A stretch of DNA of 64,000 nt from DATCLS01 sp036563805 (GTDB lineage: Bacteria; Actinomycetota; Acidimicrobiia; Acidimicrobiales; VFJN01), in assembly GCA_036563805.1 (NCBI GenBank), contig DATCLS010000039.1:38234-102233 (forward strand). Reading direction: 5' to 3'. Each line of letters starts with the position of its first letter. The first letter of the stretch is position 1. Under the pieces are notes generated by a model that saw only the letters and a program-made list of their open reading frames with translations, did no database searches and was not told the DNA's origin. A program made the position numbers and the translations under genes. Shown in pieces: positions 1-8,555 of this stretch.

Positions 1-516
1 CGGCGTGACCTCCAGCGACCGGCAGTCGATCCGCAGCACCGAGCCGCCGACCGCGGCCACGGCCACGAGCTGGTCCATGATCCCGCAGGGCACCCCGACG
101 GCCCGCAGCTCCGCCCGCTGGCAGGCCTGGGCCACGCCCAGGCGGTCGGACAGGTCGGCGCCCAGGGCGGTGGCCACCGCCACCTCGAGGGCGGCGCTCG
201 ACGCCAGCCCGCCGCCGGCCGGCAGCGTCGAGTCGATCATGCCCACGAAGCCGTCGGTCGGCTGCAGCTCGGCCATGACGGCGGCGACGTAGCGCGCCCA
301 GTGGGGCTCGACGAAGGCCGGGTCGGTCGTGTCGCCCAGCTGGAGCTCGGCCACGCCGTCGAACTGCTCGGAGCCGAGCATGACCCAGTCGCCGCCCCGG
401 TCGCCGGTGACCTCGGTGCCGAGGCCGATCGCCATGGGCAGCACCAGGCCGCCCACGTAGTCGGTGTGGTCGCCCATGAGGTTGACGCGCCCCGGGGCCC
501 ACGCTCGCAGTCCCAT
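1..516 (-). CDS. galK: Galactokinase, N-terminal part (runs off the window)
   Basis: Galactokinase phosphorylates alpha-D-galactose to galactose-1-phosphate with ATP, the first step of the Leloir pathway. The visible 172 codons begin MGLRAWAPGRVNLMGDHTDY, the GHMP-kinase substrate signature (GRVNLxGEHTDY in most galactokinases; here D replaces E). Further on they carry the ATP-binding loop LPAGGGLASSAALEVA. The ATG at 516 shares one base with the galT stop (TGATG), so translation is probably coupled; a GTG one codon upstream is also in frame. The C-terminal half lies outside the window. The family assignment is firm. Confidence 0.93.
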   Translation of the reverse strand, partial: MGLRAWAPGRVNLMGDHTDYVGGLVLPMAIGLGTEVTGDRGGDWVMLGSEQFDGVAELQLGDTTDPAFVEPHWARYVAAVMAELQPTDGFVGMIDSTLPAGGGLASSAALEVAVATALGADLSDRLGVAQACQRAELRAVGVPCGIMDQLVAVAAVGGSVLRIDCRSLEVTP

Positions 517-1397
517 CACGAACCTCGTAGTGCGGCGGCGGCGTCCTCGGGGACGACCGGGTTGAGGTAGAGCCCGGTGCCCAGCTCGCCGGCGGCCACG
601 TAGCGCTGGACGCCGGGCGAGCGCAGCGGCGACACCACGTGCACGTGGACGTGGGCCTCGGGCCAGAGAGCGCCGTCGGTGGGGCGCTGGTGGATCCAGA
701 GCATGTAGGGGAGCGGGGTCTCGAAGAGGCGGTCGAGGCGGGCCAGCACGTCGATCAGCAGCGCCGCCAGGCCGTCCCGTTGCGGGCCGTCGAGGGACGG
801 CAGGTCGGGCCGGTGGATCTGCGGCGCCAGCAGCAGGGCGTAAGGGTAGGCGCTGGCGAACGGCACCCACGCCGTCCACCCGTCGGACACGGCGACCACC
901 AGGTCGTCATCCGCGCCGACGCACAGCGGGCACTCGCCCCGGGCCGCCCGCCGCAGCTCGGTCAGCGGCACCTCCGGCACGTCAGCCAGGGCGTAGATCT
1001 GGCCGTGGGGGTGGCTGATGGTGGCGCCCACCTCGGCGCCCCGGTTCTCGAACACGTGCACGTAGCCGACGTCGGCGCGGCGGCCCAGGGCCTCGGTGCG
1101 GTCGGCCCACAGGTCGACCACCCGGCGGGCTCCGTCGAGGCCCAGCTTCCAGAACGGCAGGTCGTGCTCGGGCGTGTACAGCACGATCTCGGACCGGCCG
1201 TCGGGGAACGGGGGCCACCGGTTCACGAACGCCTTGACGTCGTAGGGCTCGGGGGCCTCCAGGCCGCCGACGCAGAACGGACAGTCGGACGTGGGGAGGT
1301 TGGGCCGCCGCTGCCGCGACGGCACCATCGCCACCCGCGCGCCGCTCAGCTCGTCGACACGCACATCCTCGGCAACGCTCGCCCGGGACGACGCCAT
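516..1397 (-). CDS. galT: Galactose-1-phosphate uridylyltransferase
   Basis: GalT exchanges UMP between UDP-glucose and galactose-1-phosphate, giving UDP-galactose and glucose-1-phosphate. The 293-aa protein has the N-terminal CPFC pair (Cys39, Cys42), which would bind zinc, and the active-site HPHGQ (His129-Gln133), whose second His is the uridylylated nucleophile in the family. A later HVHVH stretch is typical of the HIT-like fold. It is somewhat shorter than E. coli GalT (about 348 aa), as in many actinobacteria. It overlaps galK by one base. A TAGGGT hexamer 8 nt before the ATG suggests its own leaderless promoter. Confidence 0.93.
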   Translation of the reverse strand: MASSRASVAEDVRVDELSGARVAMVPSRQRRPNLPTSDCPFCVGGLEAPEPYDVKAFVNRWPPFPDGRSEIVLYTPEHDLPFWKLGLDGARRVVDLWADRTEALGRRADVGYVHVFENRGAEVGATISHPHGQIYALADVPEVPLTELRRAARGECPLCVGADDDLVVAVSDGWTAWVPFASAYPYALLLAPQIHRPDLPSLDGPQRDGLAALLIDVLARLDRLFETPLPYMLWIHQRPTDGALWPEAHVHVHVVSPLRSPGVQRYVAAGELGTGLYLNPVVPEDAAAALRGS

Positions 1398-1405
1398 GAG
1401 CGCTC

Positions 1406-1411
1406 ACCCTA
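1406..1411 (-). promoter_or_regulatory. Putative -10 hexamer of galT (leaderless)
   Basis: TAGGGT on the minus strand ends 8 nt before the galT ATG, with no Shine-Dalgarno between. It belongs to the recurrent leaderless pattern in this window. Confidence 0.5.
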
Positions 1412-1451
1412 CGGCGTGGCGCGGGCCCGATCGGGCGCCGGCGCCGGCCCG

Positions 1452-2771
1452 TCAGAGCGTCGGTTCGAGCCCCAGGTATCGCTCCAGGAGGCGGTGGGTG
1501 TTGACGATCCGGCACTCCTCGCCGGACACGACGAGGTGGGTGAACCCCGGCTGGGCGAGCCCCCGCTGGACGTTGGCCACCGCCGCCAGGTCCTGGGTCA
1601 GGACCAGCCCGATCTCGGCCTGGCCGGGCGGCAGCGTGACGTCGACGGGCCGGTTGCGGGGCGCTGCGGGGTCGGGCGCCCGGTCGAAGTGGAACAGCAC
1701 GAACTCGGCCCGGTCCGGCGCCGGTCCCGGCCGGGCGCTCAGCACGCTCAGCAGGTCGGGCGAGGCGATCAGCGTGGTGTTGGGGAACAGGTTGTACTGG
1801 TTGAGCCGGGTCAGCTGCTCGTTGTCGAAGCGCCCGAGGTCGACGCCCCGGGCCGCCTGGTGGCGCCGGATGGCGGCGGCCACGGCGTCGCGCACGGTCT
1901 CGCCGGGGTCGAGCGGCGGGAGAGGGCACGGCTCCGTGACGCCCATGCGGCCGCCCTGGGTGACGATGAACGACTCCCACACCGCCTGGTCGTCGACCGG
2001 GCCCAGGCGGGGGCTGGCCACGGCGTAGTCCTGCCACGACGCCGAGCAGTGCCCCCAGACCCGCTGCCAGGCGTTGACGTCGTCTACCGACGCCAGCATC
2101 TCGGGGTGGAGGCCCTGGATGTGGTACGTCTCGCTGAACCCGTCGACCACGACCTTCCAGTTGGCCTCGACCGGCGTGTCGACCATGGCGGTGCACCGGA
2201 ACTCGTGCAGGTCGAGCCAGGCGCTGTCGTCGGGCACGCCGGCCAGGTAGTCGGCCAGCGGCACGGGGTCGAGGTCGAGGTTCACGAACACCAGCGGCCC
2301 CCAGGTGTCGACGCTGGCGGCGACCAGGGGCAGGTCCTCGTTGCGCAGGGCGCCGAACCACTGGCGCGACGGCACCTCGCGCAGCCGGCCCCGCAGGTCC
2401 CACGCCCAGCGGTGGAAGCTGCACCGCAGCTCGGTCAGGCCGGCCGCCGTGCCCTGGCACAGCAGGTTGCCCCGGTGCCGGCAGTGGTTCTGGAACGCCC
2501 GCAGCTGGCCGTCGTCGCCCCGGACCACCAGCACGGAGTAGGGGCCGATGCGGTGTTCGAACACGTCGCCGGGCCGGTCGACGTGGTCGAGCGAGCAGGC
2601 CACGACCCAGACCCGGGGCCACATGCGCTCGATCTCGAGCGCGGCGAACTCGGGGGAGGTGTAGCGCTCGGCCGGGATTTGGAACGACTCGCCCCGCTCC
2701 GCCGCCGGCCGGTCGATCGTCACCCGGGTGCCCGCCCGGGTCCGGCCCACCCGGGTCTCGCTGACGCTCAT
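1452..2771 (-). CDS. Rieske [2Fe-2S] aromatic ring-hydroxylating oxygenase, alpha subunit type
   Basis: This 439-aa protein looks like the catalytic subunit of a non-heme iron oxygenase. The Rieske cluster ligands are visible as CRH (Cys97, His99) and CSFH (Cys117, His120). The mononuclear iron site is SETYHIQGLH with His217 and His222. Such enzymes hydroxylate or demethylate aromatic or other organic substrates using electrons from a separate reductase, which is not encoded nearby. The ATG at 2771 overlaps the upstream amidohydrolase stop (ATGA), so the two are co-translated; a much longer in-frame reading upstream is only the shadow of that gene. The substrate cannot be read from the sequence. 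Confidence 0.88.
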   Translation of the reverse strand: MSVSETRVGRTRAGTRVTIDRPAAERGESFQIPAERYTSPEFAALEIERMWPRVWVVACSLDHVDRPGDVFEHRIGPYSVLVVRGDDGQLRAFQNHCRHRGNLLCQGTAAGLTELRCSFHRWAWDLRGRLREVPSRQWFGALRNEDLPLVAASVDTWGPLVFVNLDLDPVPLADYLAGVPDDSAWLDLHEFRCTAMVDTPVEANWKVVVDGFSETYHIQGLHPEMLASVDDVNAWQRVWGHCSASWQDYAVASPRLGPVDDQAVWESFIVTQGGRMGVTEPCPLPPLDPGETVRDAVAAAIRRHQAARGVDLGRFDNEQLTRLNQYNLFPNTTLIASPDLLSVLSARPGPAPDRAEFVLFHFDRAPDPAAPRNRPVDVTLPPGQAEIGLVLTQDLAAVANVQRGLAQPGFTHLVVSGEECRIVNTHRLLERYLGLEPTL

Positions 2772-4489
2772 CGGGCGCCCCGGATCAGCCGGCCGGGGCG
2801 GGCGCCGGTGTCCTCGCCCCGCTCGCGGGTCACCTCGCCGGACACGACCGTGGCCACGTAGCCCTCGGCGCGCTGGACGAGCCGCCGGGCGCCGCCGGGC
2901 AGGTCGAACACCATCTCGGGCAGCGCCAGCTGCAGGTTCTCGTAGTCGATGACGTTGAGGTCGCCCTTGTACCCGGGGACCAGCACGCCCCGGTCGCCGA
3001 GGCCGTAGAGCCGGGCGGTGTCGTGCGTCATCTTCCGGACCGCCAGCTCGAGGGGTAGCCGCTCGCCGCGGGACCGGTCCCGCGCCCAGTGGCTGAGCAT
3101 GAACGTGGGGTTGGAGGCGTCGCACATCACCCCGCAGTGGGCCCCGCCGTCGGACAGCCCGAGCGCGGCGTTGGGGTGGAGCAGCATCTCCCGCATGTCG
3201 TCGAGGCTGCCGTGGCTGTAGCCGAGCAGGGCGAACATGAGCAGCTCGCGCCCGTCGTGGCGCAGCATCAGGTCGTAGAGCACCTCGCGGGCCGGGCGGC
3301 CCTCCCGCTCGGCGATGGCCTCGACGCTCATGTCGGGCGTCGGCTCGTAGTCGGGCGGCTCGCCCATAGGGTAGATGCGGTCGAGGCTGGCCGAGACGAA
3401 CTGGCGGATGGGGTCGCCCTCGGCCGGCTCCTCGGCGAGGATCCGGGCCCGGACGTCGGGGTCGCGCAGCCGGGCCACCCGCTCGGGCAGCGGCAGGTCG
3501 GCCAGGTCCCGGTACGTGGGGTGGGCGACGAACGGGTGGAAGGTCGGGAACCCGATCAGCAGGTTGAGCGGCCGGCCGCCCACCTGGGCCCGCAGGTCGG
3601 AGCCCTCGGCGTTGGCCTCGGCCGCCAGGCGGAGCACGTCGCGCCACTGGTCCGGCGCCAGGTTGTGCTGGGACAGGGCGAAGGTGATCGGGCGGCCGAT
3701 GGCGGCCGACAGGCGGCGCATCCACGCCACCTCGCGCTCGGGGGCGGCCAGGTCCTCGCCCATGACGCCGGCCGGGGCCAGCTCGAACACGCCCGTGCCC
3801 AGCTCGCCCAGCACCCGGCCGATGCCGAACAGCTCGTCCTCGGCCGCGAACGTCCCCGGCACCGGCTCGCCGTCGACGGCCCGGTGCATGATCGTGCGGG
3901 ACGTCGAGAAGCCGAGCGCCCCGGCCGCCACCCCCTCCCGCACGATCTCGGCCATGGCCGCGATGTCCTCGGGCGTGGCCGGCTCGTTCTTGGCGCCCCG
4001 CTCGCCCATCACGTAGGCCCGCACCGCGCCGTGGGGGACCTGCGTGCCCACGTCGATCGCCCGCGGTAGGCGCTCGAGGGCGTCGAGGTACTCGGCGAAC
4101 GTCTCCCACCCCCAGGCGATGCCCTCCGACAGGGCGGCGCCGGGGATGTCCTCCACGCCCTCCATGAGCTGGATCAGCCAGTCCTCCCGGCCCGGGCGGA
4201 CCGGGGCGAAGCCGACCCCGCAGTTGCCCATCACCACCGTCGTGACGCCGTGCCACGACGACGGCGCCAGCTCCGGGTCCCACGTGGCCTGGCCGTCGTA
4301 GTGGGTGTGGATGTCGACCACGCCCGGCGTGACCAGCAGGCCGTCGGCGTCGATCGTGCGGCGGGCGGCCTCGCCGGCCAGCCGGCCGACCGCGGTGATG
4401 CGGCCGCCGTCGATCGCCACGTCGGCCGTGCGGGCCGGCGTACCGGTGCCGTCGACGACCGTGCCCCCGCGGACCACGAGATCGTGCAT
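2768..4489 (-). CDS. N-acyl-D-amino-acid deacylase family amidohydrolase
   Basis: This 573-aa protein belongs to the D-aminoacylase branch of the amidohydrolase superfamily. Near the N-terminus it has TPGVVDIHTHYDGQATWDP, giving the HxH metal ligands, then the family hallmark GNCGVGFAPVRPG whose Cys helps bind zinc. The C-terminal beta-sandwich reads GDLNVIDYENL. The ATG at 4489 was chosen because GGAGGGG precedes it and homology starts at MHDLVVRGGTVVDGTG; a GTG/ATG extension of 40 residues upstream is arginine-rich and non-homologous. It is the first gene of an operon with the Rieske oxygenase and is divergent from an IclR regulator. Members act on D-amino acid amides or other cyclic amides, so the substrate is unknown. 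Confidence 0.87.
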   Translation of the reverse strand: MHDLVVRGGTVVDGTGTPARTADVAIDGGRITAVGRLAGEAARRTIDADGLLVTPGVVDIHTHYDGQATWDPELAPSSWHGVTTVVMGNCGVGFAPVRPGREDWLIQLMEGVEDIPGAALSEGIAWGWETFAEYLDALERLPRAIDVGTQVPHGAVRAYVMGERGAKNEPATPEDIAAMAEIVREGVAAGALGFSTSRTIMHRAVDGEPVPGTFAAEDELFGIGRVLGELGTGVFELAPAGVMGEDLAAPEREVAWMRRLSAAIGRPITFALSQHNLAPDQWRDVLRLAAEANAEGSDLRAQVGGRPLNLLIGFPTFHPFVAHPTYRDLADLPLPERVARLRDPDVRARILAEEPAEGDPIRQFVSASLDRIYPMGEPPDYEPTPDMSVEAIAEREGRPAREVLYDLMLRHDGRELLMFALLGYSHGSLDDMREMLLHPNAALGLSDGGAHCGVMCDASNPTFMLSHWARDRSRGERLPLELAVRKMTHDTARLYGLGDRGVLVPGYKGDLNVIDYENLQLALPEMVFDLPGGARRLVQRAEGYVATVVSGEVTRERGEDTGARPGRLIRGAR

Positions 4490-4583
4490 GCGTCCCCCTC
4501 CGCTTCGCTCGCAGCGGGCGTTGCGCCCGGCGGACCGCCGCCCGGCGCACGCTCGCCGGTCGCGAGCGTCGCATGGCGCACAG

Positions 4584-4610
4584 TGCAACGCAAGGGTTGC
4601 ATTATGCAAC
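4584..4610. promoter_or_regulatory. Candidate IclR operator (perfect 15-bp palindrome plus extra half-site)
   Basis: GTTGCATTATGCAAC at 4596-4610 is a perfect 7-1-7 palindrome that contains the iclR start codon. A further TGCAAC half-site at 4584-4589 forms a second inverted pair with GTTGCA at 4596-4601. The position between divergent genes, and over the regulator's own start, fits autorepression and control of the amidohydrolase-Rieske operon. Assignment to this regulator is inferred from position. Confidence 0.6.
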
Positions 4611-5509
4611 CACTACGGCTATCCCTACCGGGGGTGCCCCGGCCCTCGCCCCAGACCGACCGCGTCGTCGCCGTCGTCGAGCTGCTCGCCTCACGCCCCG
4701 ACCAGCCGCTCACGCTGGCCGCCATCACCCGGCACCTCGGCGTCAACAAGTCGACCGTCTACTCGATGCTCGCCGCCCTCACGCAGGCCGGGTGGCTGCT
4801 GCGCGACCCCTACCGCAAGACCTACCGCCTGGGGCCGGCCCTGGCCGCGGTGAGCCGGGTGGCGGCCGCCGGGTTCCCGGCGCTCGAGTTCGCCCGGGGC
4901 GCCATCGAGGCGTTGAGCCGCGAGACGGGCGCCAACTGCGCCGCCCTGTCGGTGGCCGACGACCACGTGACGGTCGTCGACCAGGTCCGCGACCTGCGCG
5001 CCATCGGCCCCGGGCTCACGATCAGCGCCCCCATCCCGCTGCGGCCGCCGCTGGGCACGGTCGTCATGGCCTGGGCCCCGGCCCCGCAGGTCGAGCGGTG
5101 GCTCGGGCAGGCCGCCGAGGAGGCCCGGCCCGGCCTGCGCCGGGCCCTGGCGGTGACCCGCGAGCGGGGCTACACCGTCGAGCTCGCCACCCGGCCCCTC
5201 AGCCCGTTGCGCGACGTCGTGGCCGGCACGGCCGAGCCCGGCGCCCGCGTCACGCAGCTGCTGGCCGAGCTGGCCGACGAGCTGGTGGGCCGCGACGACT
5301 TCCTCGGCGTCGACCTCGAGCCCGACCGGCCGTACCTGGTCGGCACGCTCAACGCCCCGGTCCGCGAGGCGGGTGGTCGGGTGGTGCTGGTCCTGTCGCT
5401 CAACGGGTTCGCCACGCCGCTGACCGGCACCGAGGTCGGCGCGCTCGGGCGCCGGCTGGTCGAGGCGGCGGCGACGGTGACCGAAGCGCTCGGCGGGACC
5501 GCGGCGTGA
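4604..5509 (+). CDS. IclR-family transcriptional regulator
   Basis: This 301-aa regulator has an N-terminal winged helix-turn-helix (LAAITRHLGVNKSTVYSMLA, about residues 33-52) and a C-terminal IclR effector-binding domain (GANCAALSV onward, then ISAPIPLRPPLGTV). The start was set at ATG 4604, because upstream in-frame sequence is the antisense of the amidohydrolase. That ATG lies inside a perfect palindrome. It is transcribed away from the amidohydrolase-Rieske operon with 114 bp between the starts, so it most likely senses a substrate or intermediate of that pathway and represses both directions. The ligand is unknown. Confidence 0.87.
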   Translation: MQPLRLSLPGVPRPSPQTDRVVAVVELLASRPDQPLTLAAITRHLGVNKSTVYSMLAALTQAGWLLRDPYRKTYRLGPALAAVSRVAAAGFPALEFARGAIEALSRETGANCAALSVADDHVTVVDQVRDLRAIGPGLTISAPIPLRPPLGTVVMAWAPAPQVERWLGQAAEEARPGLRRALAVTRERGYTVELATRPLSPLRDVVAGTAEPGARVTQLLAELADELVGRDDFLGVDLEPDRPYLVGTLNAPVREAGGRVVLVLSLNGFATPLTGTEVGALGRRLVEAAATVTEALGGTAA

Positions 5510-5545
5510 GGCCGCTGCTTGACCGGCCGGTCAGCCCCGAACACG

Positions 5546-6445
5546 ATGACGGGCATGCCTGTGGCCCGCGTCGATGGGATCGAGATCTACCACGAGACGA
5601 TCGGCGATCCGGGTGATCCGACGGTCCTGCTGATCTGCGGCCTGGGCTCCCAGCTGTTGACGTGGGACATCGAGTTCTGCCGCCAGCTCGCCGACCGGGG
5701 CTTTTGGGTCGTGCGCTACGACAACCGCGACGTGGGCCTGTCCACCCACCTCGAGGAGCCGATCGACCTGATGGGCCTGATCGGCTCGTTCGCCGGTGGG
5801 CCGCCGGTCGAGGTGCCCTACAAGCTGACCGACATGGCTGGCGACGCCGTCGGTCTCCTCGACCACCTGGGCGTCCGGCGGGCGCACGTCGTCGGCGTGT
5901 CGATGGGCGGCATGATCGGCCAGACCCTGGCCATCGAGCACCCCGACCGGGTGGCGACGCTGACCTCGATCATGTCGAGCACCGGCGACCCCGACGTCGG
6001 CGCGCCGACCGCCGAGGCGCTCGAGGTGCTCCTGGCCCCGCCGGCCACCACCCGCGAGGAGGCGCAGGACCAGCTCGTCCAGCACGCCCACGTGTGGGGG
6101 AGCCCGGCCTTCATCGACGAGGAGCGCCTCCGCGCCCTGGCGGGCGCCGCCTACGACCGCGCCCGCGACCCGATGGGCGGCACGCGCCAGCTGGCCGCGG
6201 TGCTGGCCTCCGGCAGCCGGTCGGAGGCCCTGCGTGAGCTGCACGTCCCGACCCTCGTCATCCACGGCACCGAGGACAAGCTCGTCCAGCCCTCGGGCGG
6301 CGAGCGGACCGCGGAGGTCATCCCCGATGCCAAGCTGCTCATGATCGAGGGCATGGGCCACGACCTGCCGCCGCAGCTGTGGCCTCGCCTCATCGACGCC
6401 ATCGCCGCCCACGCCGCCGAGCACGCCGGCCGGGTGGAGGCGTGA
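5546..6445 (+). CDS. Alpha/beta hydrolase
   Basis: This 299-aa alpha/beta-hydrolase-fold protein opens with the motif PTVLLICGLGSQLLTWD (oxyanion region). The nucleophile elbow is GVSMGGMIG, the acid region is HGTEDKLVQPSGGE, and the catalytic His is in EGMGHDLPPQ, so the Ser-Asp-His triad looks complete. Close relatives are annotated as hydrolases or non-heme haloperoxidase-like enzymes, and substrates cannot be deduced. ATG 5546 and ATG 5555 (MPVARVDGIEIY) are both possible starts; no clear Shine-Dalgarno separates them. It sits 83 bp before the CoA racemase gene on the same strand. Confidence 0.85.
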   Translation: MTGMPVARVDGIEIYHETIGDPGDPTVLLICGLGSQLLTWDIEFCRQLADRGFWVVRYDNRDVGLSTHLEEPIDLMGLIGSFAGGPPVEVPYKLTDMAGDAVGLLDHLGVRRAHVVGVSMGGMIGQTLAIEHPDRVATLTSIMSSTGDPDVGAPTAEALEVLLAPPATTREEAQDQLVQHAHVWGSPAFIDEERLRALAGAAYDRARDPMGGTRQLAAVLASGSRSEALRELHVPTLVIHGTEDKLVQPSGGERTAEVIPDAKLLMIEGMGHDLPPQLWPRLIDAIAAHAAEHAGRVEA

Positions 6446-6528
6446 CCGTCGATCCGACCCGCCGATTCGACCGACCGACGCAACCGACACGACCCACCAC
6501 CTGACCCCCGACACACGGAGAGAGACCT

Positions 6529-7671
6529 ATGGGCCCGCTGGCCGGGATCAAGATCATCGAGCTCGCCGGGATCGGACCGGGACCGTTCTGCGGGATGATG
6601 CTGTCCGACATGGGGGCCGAGGTCATCCGCATCGACCGGGCCCAGAGCGTGCAGGGCGGCGACCCGGCGACGCCGCCGGCCGACCTGCTCAACCGGGGGA
6701 GGAAGTCGATCGGCGTCGACCTCAAGAACCCCGAGGGCGTCGAGGTCGTGCTGAAGCTGGTCGAGGGCGCGGACGCCCTGTTCGAGGGGTTCCGGCCCGG
6801 GGTGGCCGAGCGCCTGGGCGTGGGCCCCGACGTGTGCCTGGAGCGCAACCCCCGCCTCGTCTACGGGCGGATGACCGGCTGGGGTCAGGACGGCCCGCTC
6901 GCCGACGCCGCCGGCCACGACATCAACTACATCGCGCTGGCCGGGGCGCTCGAGCCCATCGGGCGCCGGGGCGAGGCGCCGGTGCCGCCGCTCAACCTGG
7001 TCGGCGACTTCGGCGGCGGCGGGATGCTGCTGGCGTTCGGCATCGCCTGCGGGATCATCGAGGCCCAGCGGTCGGGCAAGGGTCAGGTCATCGACGCGGC
7101 CATGGTCGACGGCGCCGCCGCCCTCATGACGATGACGCACTCGTTCCGGGCCATGGGCGTCTGGCAGGACGAGCGGGGCACCAACATGCTCGACACCGGC
7201 GCCCACTTCTACGACGTCTACGAGACGGCCGACGGCAAGTACGTGTCGATCGGCTCCATCGAGCCGCAGTTCTACGCCGAGCTGCTGAAGCGGCTGGGGC
7301 TCGAGGACGAGGAGCTGCCCTGGCAGATGGACCGGGCCCAGTGGCCGGCGCTCAAGGAGCGCTTCGCCGCCCTCTTCCGCACCAAGACCCGTGACGAGTG
7401 GTGCGAGCTGATGGAGGGCACCGACGTGTGCTTCGCACCCGTCCTGTCCATCCCCGAGGCCATCGAGCACCCCCACAACAAGGCCCGGGGCACGTTCGTC
7501 GAGGTGGCCGGCATCCCGCAGCCCGGCCCCGCGCCCCGCTTCAGCCGCACCGCCCCCGAGGTGAAGTCGCCGCCGGCGCACGCCGGGCAGCACACCGACG
7601 AGATCCTGGCCGAGGCCGGCTACGACGCGGACGCCATCGCCAAGCTGCGCGAGGCGGGCGCCGTCGCCTGA
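6529..7671 (+). CDS. mcr: Alpha-methylacyl-CoA racemase (family III CoA-transferase fold)
   Basis: This enzyme interconverts R- and S-2-methylacyl-CoA thioesters, needed for beta-oxidation of branched lipids and sterol side chains. The 380-aa protein begins GPLAGIKIIELAGIGPGPFC, closely following mycobacterial Mcr. It retains the acid/base pair in GHDINYI (His130) and GDFGGGG (Asp160), equivalent to Mcr His126 and Asp156. This favours a racemase over a CoA-transferase of the same fold. CGGAGAGA precedes the ATG. Neighbours on the same strand are an alpha/beta hydrolase and a PIG-L deacetylase, without obvious pathway linkage. Confidence 0.9.
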   Translation: MGPLAGIKIIELAGIGPGPFCGMMLSDMGAEVIRIDRAQSVQGGDPATPPADLLNRGRKSIGVDLKNPEGVEVVLKLVEGADALFEGFRPGVAERLGVGPDVCLERNPRLVYGRMTGWGQDGPLADAAGHDINYIALAGALEPIGRRGEAPVPPLNLVGDFGGGGMLLAFGIACGIIEAQRSGKGQVIDAAMVDGAAALMTMTHSFRAMGVWQDERGTNMLDTGAHFYDVYETADGKYVSIGSIEPQFYAELLKRLGLEDEELPWQMDRAQWPALKERFAALFRTKTRDEWCELMEGTDVCFAPVLSIPEAIEHPHNKARGTFVEVAGIPQPGPAPRFSRTAPEVKSPPAHAGQHTDEILAEAGYDADAIAKLREAGAVA

Positions 7672-7680
7672 CGGGCCCGG

Positions 7681-7686
7681 TAGCGT
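7681..7686 (+). promoter_or_regulatory. Putative -10 hexamer of the PIG-L gene (leaderless)
   Basis: TAGCGT ends 8 nt before the ATG at 7695, and no ribosome-binding site lies between. Confidence 0.5.
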
Positions 7687-7694
7687 CCGGGCGC

Positions 7695-8555
7695 ATGGCC
7701 ACGCTGGTCGCGTTCCACGCCCACCCGGACGACGAGTGCATCGCCCAGTCGGGCACCCTGGCGAAGGCGGCGGCCGAGGGGCACCGCACGGTCGTGGTGT
7801 ACGCCACCCGCGGCGAGGTGGGCCAGGCGCCCGAGGGCTTCCTGGCGCCCGGCGAGGAGCTGGTCGACCGGCGGCGCGCCGAGGCCGAGAAGTCTGCCGC
7901 CGTCCTGGGCGTGGCCCGCATCGAGTGGCTGGGCTACCGCGACTCGGGGATGATCGGCACGCCCGACAACGACGACCCGCGCTGCTTCTGGCGGGCCGAC
8001 GTCGAGGAGGCGGCCGCGCGGCTGGCCGCCATCCTGCGCGCCGAGCGGGCGGACGTGCTCACCGTCTACGACGACCACGGCAACTACGGTCATCCCGACC
8101 ACATCCAGGTCCACCGGGTGGGCGTGCGGGCGGCCGAGCTGGCGGGCACGCCGCACGTGCTCGAGCTGACGTTCAACCGCGACTTGATCCGGGCGTCGAT
8201 GCGGGCCGCAGCGGAGGCCGGCGAGCTGGGGGAGGACCTGCCCGACGCCGACGACCCCGACTTCGCGGTGGGGACGTCGGAGGCGCTCATCACCACCGTC
8301 GTCGACGTCACCGACTACCTCGACCACAAGCGGGCGTCCATGGAGGCGCACGCCAGCCAGGTGGGCGACACCGGGTTCTTCCTGGGGCTCGACGACGACG
8401 CCTTCCGGGGACTCCTCGGGCGGGAGTGGTACATCCGGCGAGGCGCGCCGCCGGGCCACCGCGACGACGACGTGTTCGCCGGGGTGGCGGGCGCCGGGCC
8501 GCGGGGCGCCGGCTCGCCCGGTGGCGAGACCGGTGGCGGGACCGGTGGCGGCTGA
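7695..8555 (+). CDS. PIG-L / LmbE family zinc deacetylase
   Basis: This 286-aa protein has the zinc site of the GlcNAc-PI de-N-acetylase (PIG-L/LmbE) family: AHPDDE at residues 9-14 and HPDH at 133-136. In actinobacteria this family includes MshB and the mycothiol-S-conjugate amidase Mca, and members that deacetylate other amino sugars. The mature fold ends near LLGREWYIRRG. The last 30 residues are a glycine-rich tail (GGETGGGTGGG) that overlaps the start of the next gene. ATG 7695 was chosen because homology begins there and TAGCGT lies 8 nt upstream. The exact substrate is not evident. Confidence 0.87.
   Translation: MATLVAFHAHPDDECIAQSGTLAKAAAEGHRTVVVYATRGEVGQAPEGFLAPGEELVDRRRAEAEKSAAVLGVARIEWLGYRDSGMIGTPDNDDPRCFWRADVEEAAARLAAILRAERADVLTVYDDHGNYGHPDHIQVHRVGVRAAELAGTPHVLELTFNRDLIRASMRAAAEAGELGEDLPDADDPDFAVGTSEALITTVVDVTDYLDHKRASMEAHASQVGDTGFFLGLDDDAFRGLLGREWYIRRGAPPGHRDDDVFAGVAGAGPRGAGSPGGETGGGTGGG

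Noticed and set aside
1455..1490. tRNA-like GGTTCGAGCCCC string
   Set aside because: It encodes the conserved C-terminal residues of the Rieske oxygenase; no acceptor or anticodon arms can be formed around it.
982..2622. Long open frames antisense to or overlapping the galT/Rieske genes (also 639-2861)
   Set aside because: Arg/Pro/Gly-rich translations without domains. They arise because stop codons are rare in such GC-rich DNA; the real genes in other frames have clear motifs.
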